In this document: in pieces, positions 60,391 through 64,000 of the stretch
Layout of the letters: each line of letters opens with the position of its first letter
Numbering within the stretch: position 1 is the first letter of the stretch
Source of the DNA: Azorinus chamasolen
Taxonomy: Eukaryota; Mollusca; Bivalvia; Cardiida; Solecurtidae
Length of the DNA stretch: 64,000 nt
NCBI GenBank assembly: GCA_963576725.1
Contig: OY755252.1
Span: forward strand, 42,983,552 to 43,047,551
Direction: 5' to 3'
Translations under genes and position numbers: made by a program
The notes under the pieces: model-generated
What the model was told of the DNA's origin: nothing
What the model saw: the letters and a program-made list of their open reading frames with translations, nothing else
Databases searched by the model: none

Positions 60391-61884
60391 GCTCACCAGA
60401 GCACTTTTGTGCTCAGGGTGAGCTTTTGTGATCACTTGATGTCCGTCGTCCGTCGTCGTGCGTCGTCCGTCGTGCGTCGTCCGTCGTCGGGCGTCAACAA
60501 TTTGAACCTTTAAAAATCTTCTCCTCTGAATCTACAGGGTTCTCAGCTTTCATCTTTGGTACATAGCATCATCTTTAGGTCCTCTACAAAAGTTATATAA
60601 ATTTTGCCCCTGGGGTCAAAATTGGCCCCGCCCCAGGGGTGCCTTGTTTTCTATTGAAATATATAGTAAAACTTTGAAAATCTTCTCCTCTGAATCTACA
60701 GGGTTCTCAGCTTTCATATTTGGCACAAAGCATCATGTTCAGGTCCTCTACAAAAGTTATATAAATTATGCCCCTGGGGTCAAAATTGGCCCCGCCCCAG
60801 GGGTAGCCAGTTTTGAATAGAAACATATAGTGACAACTTTGAAAATCTTCTCCTCTGAATCTACAGGGTTCTCAGCTTTCATATTTGGCACATAGCATCA
60901 TGTTCAGGTCCTCTACAAAAGTTATATAAATTATGCCCCTGGGGTCAAAATTGGCCCCGCCCCAGGGGTAGCCAGTTTTGAATAGAAACATATAGTGACA
61001 ACTTTGAAAATCTTCTCCTCTGAATCTACAGGGTTCTCAGCTTTCATATTTGGCACATAGCATCATGTTCAGGTCCTCTACAAAAGTTATATAAATTATG
61101 GCCCCAGGGTCAAAATTGGCCCCGCCCCAGGGGTAGCCAAATTTCATTAGAAACATAGTGACAACTTTGAAAATCTTCTCCTCTGAATCTACACGGTTCT
61201 CAGCTTTCATATTTGGCACATAGCATCATGTTCAGGTCCTCTACAAAAGTTATATAAATTATGCCCCTGGGGTCAAAATTGGCCCCGCCCCAGGGGTAGC
61301 CAGTTTTGAATAGAAACACATAGTGACAACTTTGAAAAAAAATTCTTCTGAATCTACAGGGTTCTCAGCTTTCATATTTGGCACATAGCATCATGTTCAG
61401 GTCCTCTACAAAATTTGTATAAAATATGCCCCTGGGGTCAAAATTGGCCCCGCCCCAGGGGTGGTCAGTTTTCAATAGAAACATATAGTGAAACTTTGAA
61501 AATCTTCTCCTCTGAAACTGGAAGGTTCTAAGCTTTCATATTTGGCACATAGCATCATGTTCAGGTCCTCTACAAAATTTATATAAATTATGCCCCTGGG
61601 GTCAAAATTGGCCCCGCCCCAGGGGTAGCCAGTTTTCAATAGAAATATATGGTAAAACTTTGAATATATTCTTCTCTGAAACTGAACGGTTCTTAGCTTT
61701 CATATCTGGCACATAGCATCATGTTCAGGTCCTCTACAAAAGTTATATACATTATGCCCCTGGGTTCAAAATTGACCCCGCCCCAGGGGTGCCAGTTTTC
61801 TCTAGAAACATATAGTGAAAACTTTGAACATCTTCTCCTCTGATTGGCTGGTGAGCGATGTCAGGGCCATTCTGGCCCTCTTGT
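60387..61884 (+). mobile_element. Family H tandem-repeat element, complete, about 9 units
   Basis: Long terminal hairpin AGCTCACC...GGTGAGCT (60390-60424), GTCGTCCGTCGTCG microsatellite (60441-60495), about nine units of 165 bp with GGGGTCAAAATTGGCCCCGC, and the short hairpin AGGGCCATTCTGGCCCT followed by CTTGTTT at the other end. Confidence 0.82.
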
Positions 61885-64000
61885 TTATCAATGTAGCCAA
61901 ACAGATTGCGGGTCGTCAATACTTAACATATTGGTCTAATTAACTTTCACAAGAAAAACTTTCTGCAACATTATTTCCACAGACATTTATAAGAGAAATG
62001 GTTTTGTTTCTTTTGTTAGAAAAAAAACCATGATGTCCACCATTCTCCTCCATATTTAAAACTATGTCTCTTTTAGCTTTTGACAAACTATTAAAAAGAA
62101 TTGTCATCAAGCATATTGTACACAAAATAAGTTGTATGGCAACTATGTCACCAGCTGCTGCTCATGAAGAAACACTGAACTATCTTCGCTTCATCTTTGG
62201 ACTTCCACATGTACATCTTCTTGTCAGCACTTCACATGTTTCATGACAATGTTCTTTGGGAATGGTCCTATCCTGAAAGAAACAATTATTTTTATTGATT
62301 TAATATTCCAATTATCTTGTTTAAATATATAAAATTATAACCAATTAGGACAGGTGATTCTTATTTATTACTGTGACTTAATTGACACATTAAATTTCCT
62401 TTTAAACAGTTCTTATACAGCCATCTATATCTGTCACAGGTAAATCCAATGAAAGTAATTGTATACACGTAGGCTTCTTTTTTTATTTTTACTATATTAT
62501 GATCTACTTATATAGGTATAGCCAATCATCATTTCTGTGAAAAACAGTTAAAATCAGTCTAAACAAATTCAAAGTACAGTCAAGTGAACAGTTAGTATGG
62601 TGTGAAATGAGGGGAAATATTTGGGTATGAAACCTTCACAGAACTGCTATTCATTATGTGTGAATTTTCAGCAGTTTCACTGTACTTAATCAATGCCTTT
62701 GACATTTGCAGTGTATGAAATTAACTTGACCATCACTGGCCATTTTAACCAGTAACTTTTCAAACATCACTGGACAAAACAAAAATGGCCAAAAAAGGCA
62801 CTGTAAATAGTGACATTTTACACATTGGCTCAAACTTCCACAGATTGTATAGAGGATTTTTTGAAAATAAAAATTAATTGGTTGCAATGCAAATTTCCTC
62901 ATCATTTTCTTAATATTTTATAATAAATGATAAGTCAAATAATTGCAATAATGTACAGATCGATTTGCTAAATTTTCAAGTCTTATACTGTCCAAAATCG
63001 TAGCATGTATACAGTCTAAGTGTGAATATTGATTTCTGATTCTATCGAAAATGATCATTTTGTGCAACTAATGTTTACCACTGAACTTTACAGCATATAC
63101 AAACCAAATCACTTTTGGATATAACATGTCTGTGTATGTCTATTTTAAAACACAAATAAAATGCAGAACATTACTTCGTTGTTACAAATAGCAATCACGG
63201 ACGTGCTTGTTATCTACAGAGTTATGTGTTTTCGCGACTTTCTTGAGAGATCGACTTTGGCTGCAAAGTTCTTGTTATAGCGCATATACCAGACTATAAT
63301 TTTAACACTCGAGAGTGAATATGATTTACATACATATATAAATGTTACTTTTCAAAAAAAACTTACTCGTCAGTCGATCCAGGGCGAGCGTGCGGTCTGT
63401 AATTTCACAGACTGAACGTGGATTTTTCGGCCTCTCGAAACACGTCTTATCTTTCAGCTGCTTTACACTGAACTTTCTTCTTCGAGTACACAATACTCCT
63501 TCATGACTGAAGATTACGTTTATCTACTGTTATCTATATGTTTGTCCTAAGGTTGAACGTCTCTCATTGTTATCGATGATTCTCCACTTTTGAAACTTTC
63601 TACCAACATCCAAACAGAGTTCGCCATTTCTGGTTGCAGTGTACACATATGCACACTCGGTCTGCATTCGTAACTACTCGTCTTATTCCGTCTTGGTTCG
63701 GGGTCGCATATGCCTTATGAACACAGTACTTATGACGTAAACACGGAAACTATCGCCCATTCGTCGTATTTGGAAAGTCCAATTTTAGCGTAATTTTATG
63801 TCAGAAGAATTGTGCCAACAGAAAAATTATGCAGGAAATGAAATGTAACGCTTTTCTTTGAACGTTTTTCTGTCACTCGCAATCCCTTATTCTAAATATA
63901 TGTATTCATACCGGCAGATAACGAATCGTATCGGACATTTTCGTCGATCTATGCTTGGCCACATGTTTTCCGCGCATGCGTACCAAAAGTTCAAAATGGT
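61885..64000. other. Low-copy region, possible minus-strand promoter and non-coding exons
   Basis: A minus-strand donor ACGA|GTAAGT at 63366-63361 and a good acceptor (TTGTTTCTTTCAG) ending at 62273 could be the borders of a 5' UTR exon and a second exon, but the sequence after 62272 has only short frames (largest 61 codons, 62125-61940). 63150-64000 is GC-richer and free of MITEs, promoter-like. Near the window end GCGCATGCG (63972-63980) is an NRF1-like site and an ATG at 63996 faces right. Confidence 0.3.

Noticed and set aside
61940..62272. Coding second exon of a minus-strand gene
   Set aside because: Good acceptor, but only short interrupted frames follow; kept only as a possible non-coding exon.

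Overview
The window looks like AT-rich nuclear DNA from a bivalve mollusc, most likely a heterodont clam or mussel. The basis is intron-rich animal genes, a very high density of short palindromic TTAA- and TA-flanked elements, tandem-repeat elements of the bivalve 'pearl' type, and tRNA-derived SINEs with a molluscan-type body. The species is inferred, not shown.

Two genes are certain. On the plus strand, 1144-8765 holds the last five coding exons of SMNDC1 (SPF30), a Tudor-domain splicing factor whose first exon lies upstream of the window. On the minus strand, 49353-35780 holds a complete six-coding-exon BTB/C2H2 zinc-finger gene of about 1084 residues with 14 fingers. It has a probable non-coding first exon near 53020-53110 and a poly(A) signal that seems to come from a transposon. 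A third, unidentified minus-strand gene is supported by two phase-compatible 5' exons (26170-26103 and 24636-24556, behind an NRF1-type palindrome). A lysine-tailed terminal exon (21428-21274) may belong to it. Weak first-exon candidates lie at 26965 (+), 53461 (+) and 63367 (-).

Almost everything else is mobile-element DNA. (1) Several families of 190-260 bp hairpin MITEs (called A, B, C, E and F here) start CCCTTT or similar and are flanked by TTAA, as piggyBac-type elements are. (2) A pogo/Tigger-like MITE family (D) has CAGTAAAACC ends and TA duplications. (3) A palindromic family (G) has CAGAGCTACAGATAA-like ends. (4) Tandem-repeat elements (units about 130-170 bp; families H, I, J, K, N, O, P) include large H arrays at 12.7-14.8, 16.6-18.4 and 60.4-61.9 kb. 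(5) There are three SINE copies, a hAT MITE with a perfect 8-bp target duplication, and a decayed hAT transposase C-terminus.

The most unusual points are as follows. A 71-bp minisatellite (38.3-39.6 kb) has copied the end of a zinc-finger exon with its splice donor about 18 times into the following intron. At least five tandem-repeat families share one terminus: a short hairpin followed by CTTGTTT. The same 14-bp palindrome lies at the centre of four unrelated MITE families. A perfect 37-bp hairpin lies in the SMNDC1 3' UTR. A MITE 13 bp past the zinc-finger stop codon supplies AATAAA. Several multi-level nestings allow relative dating and confirm target-site preference.
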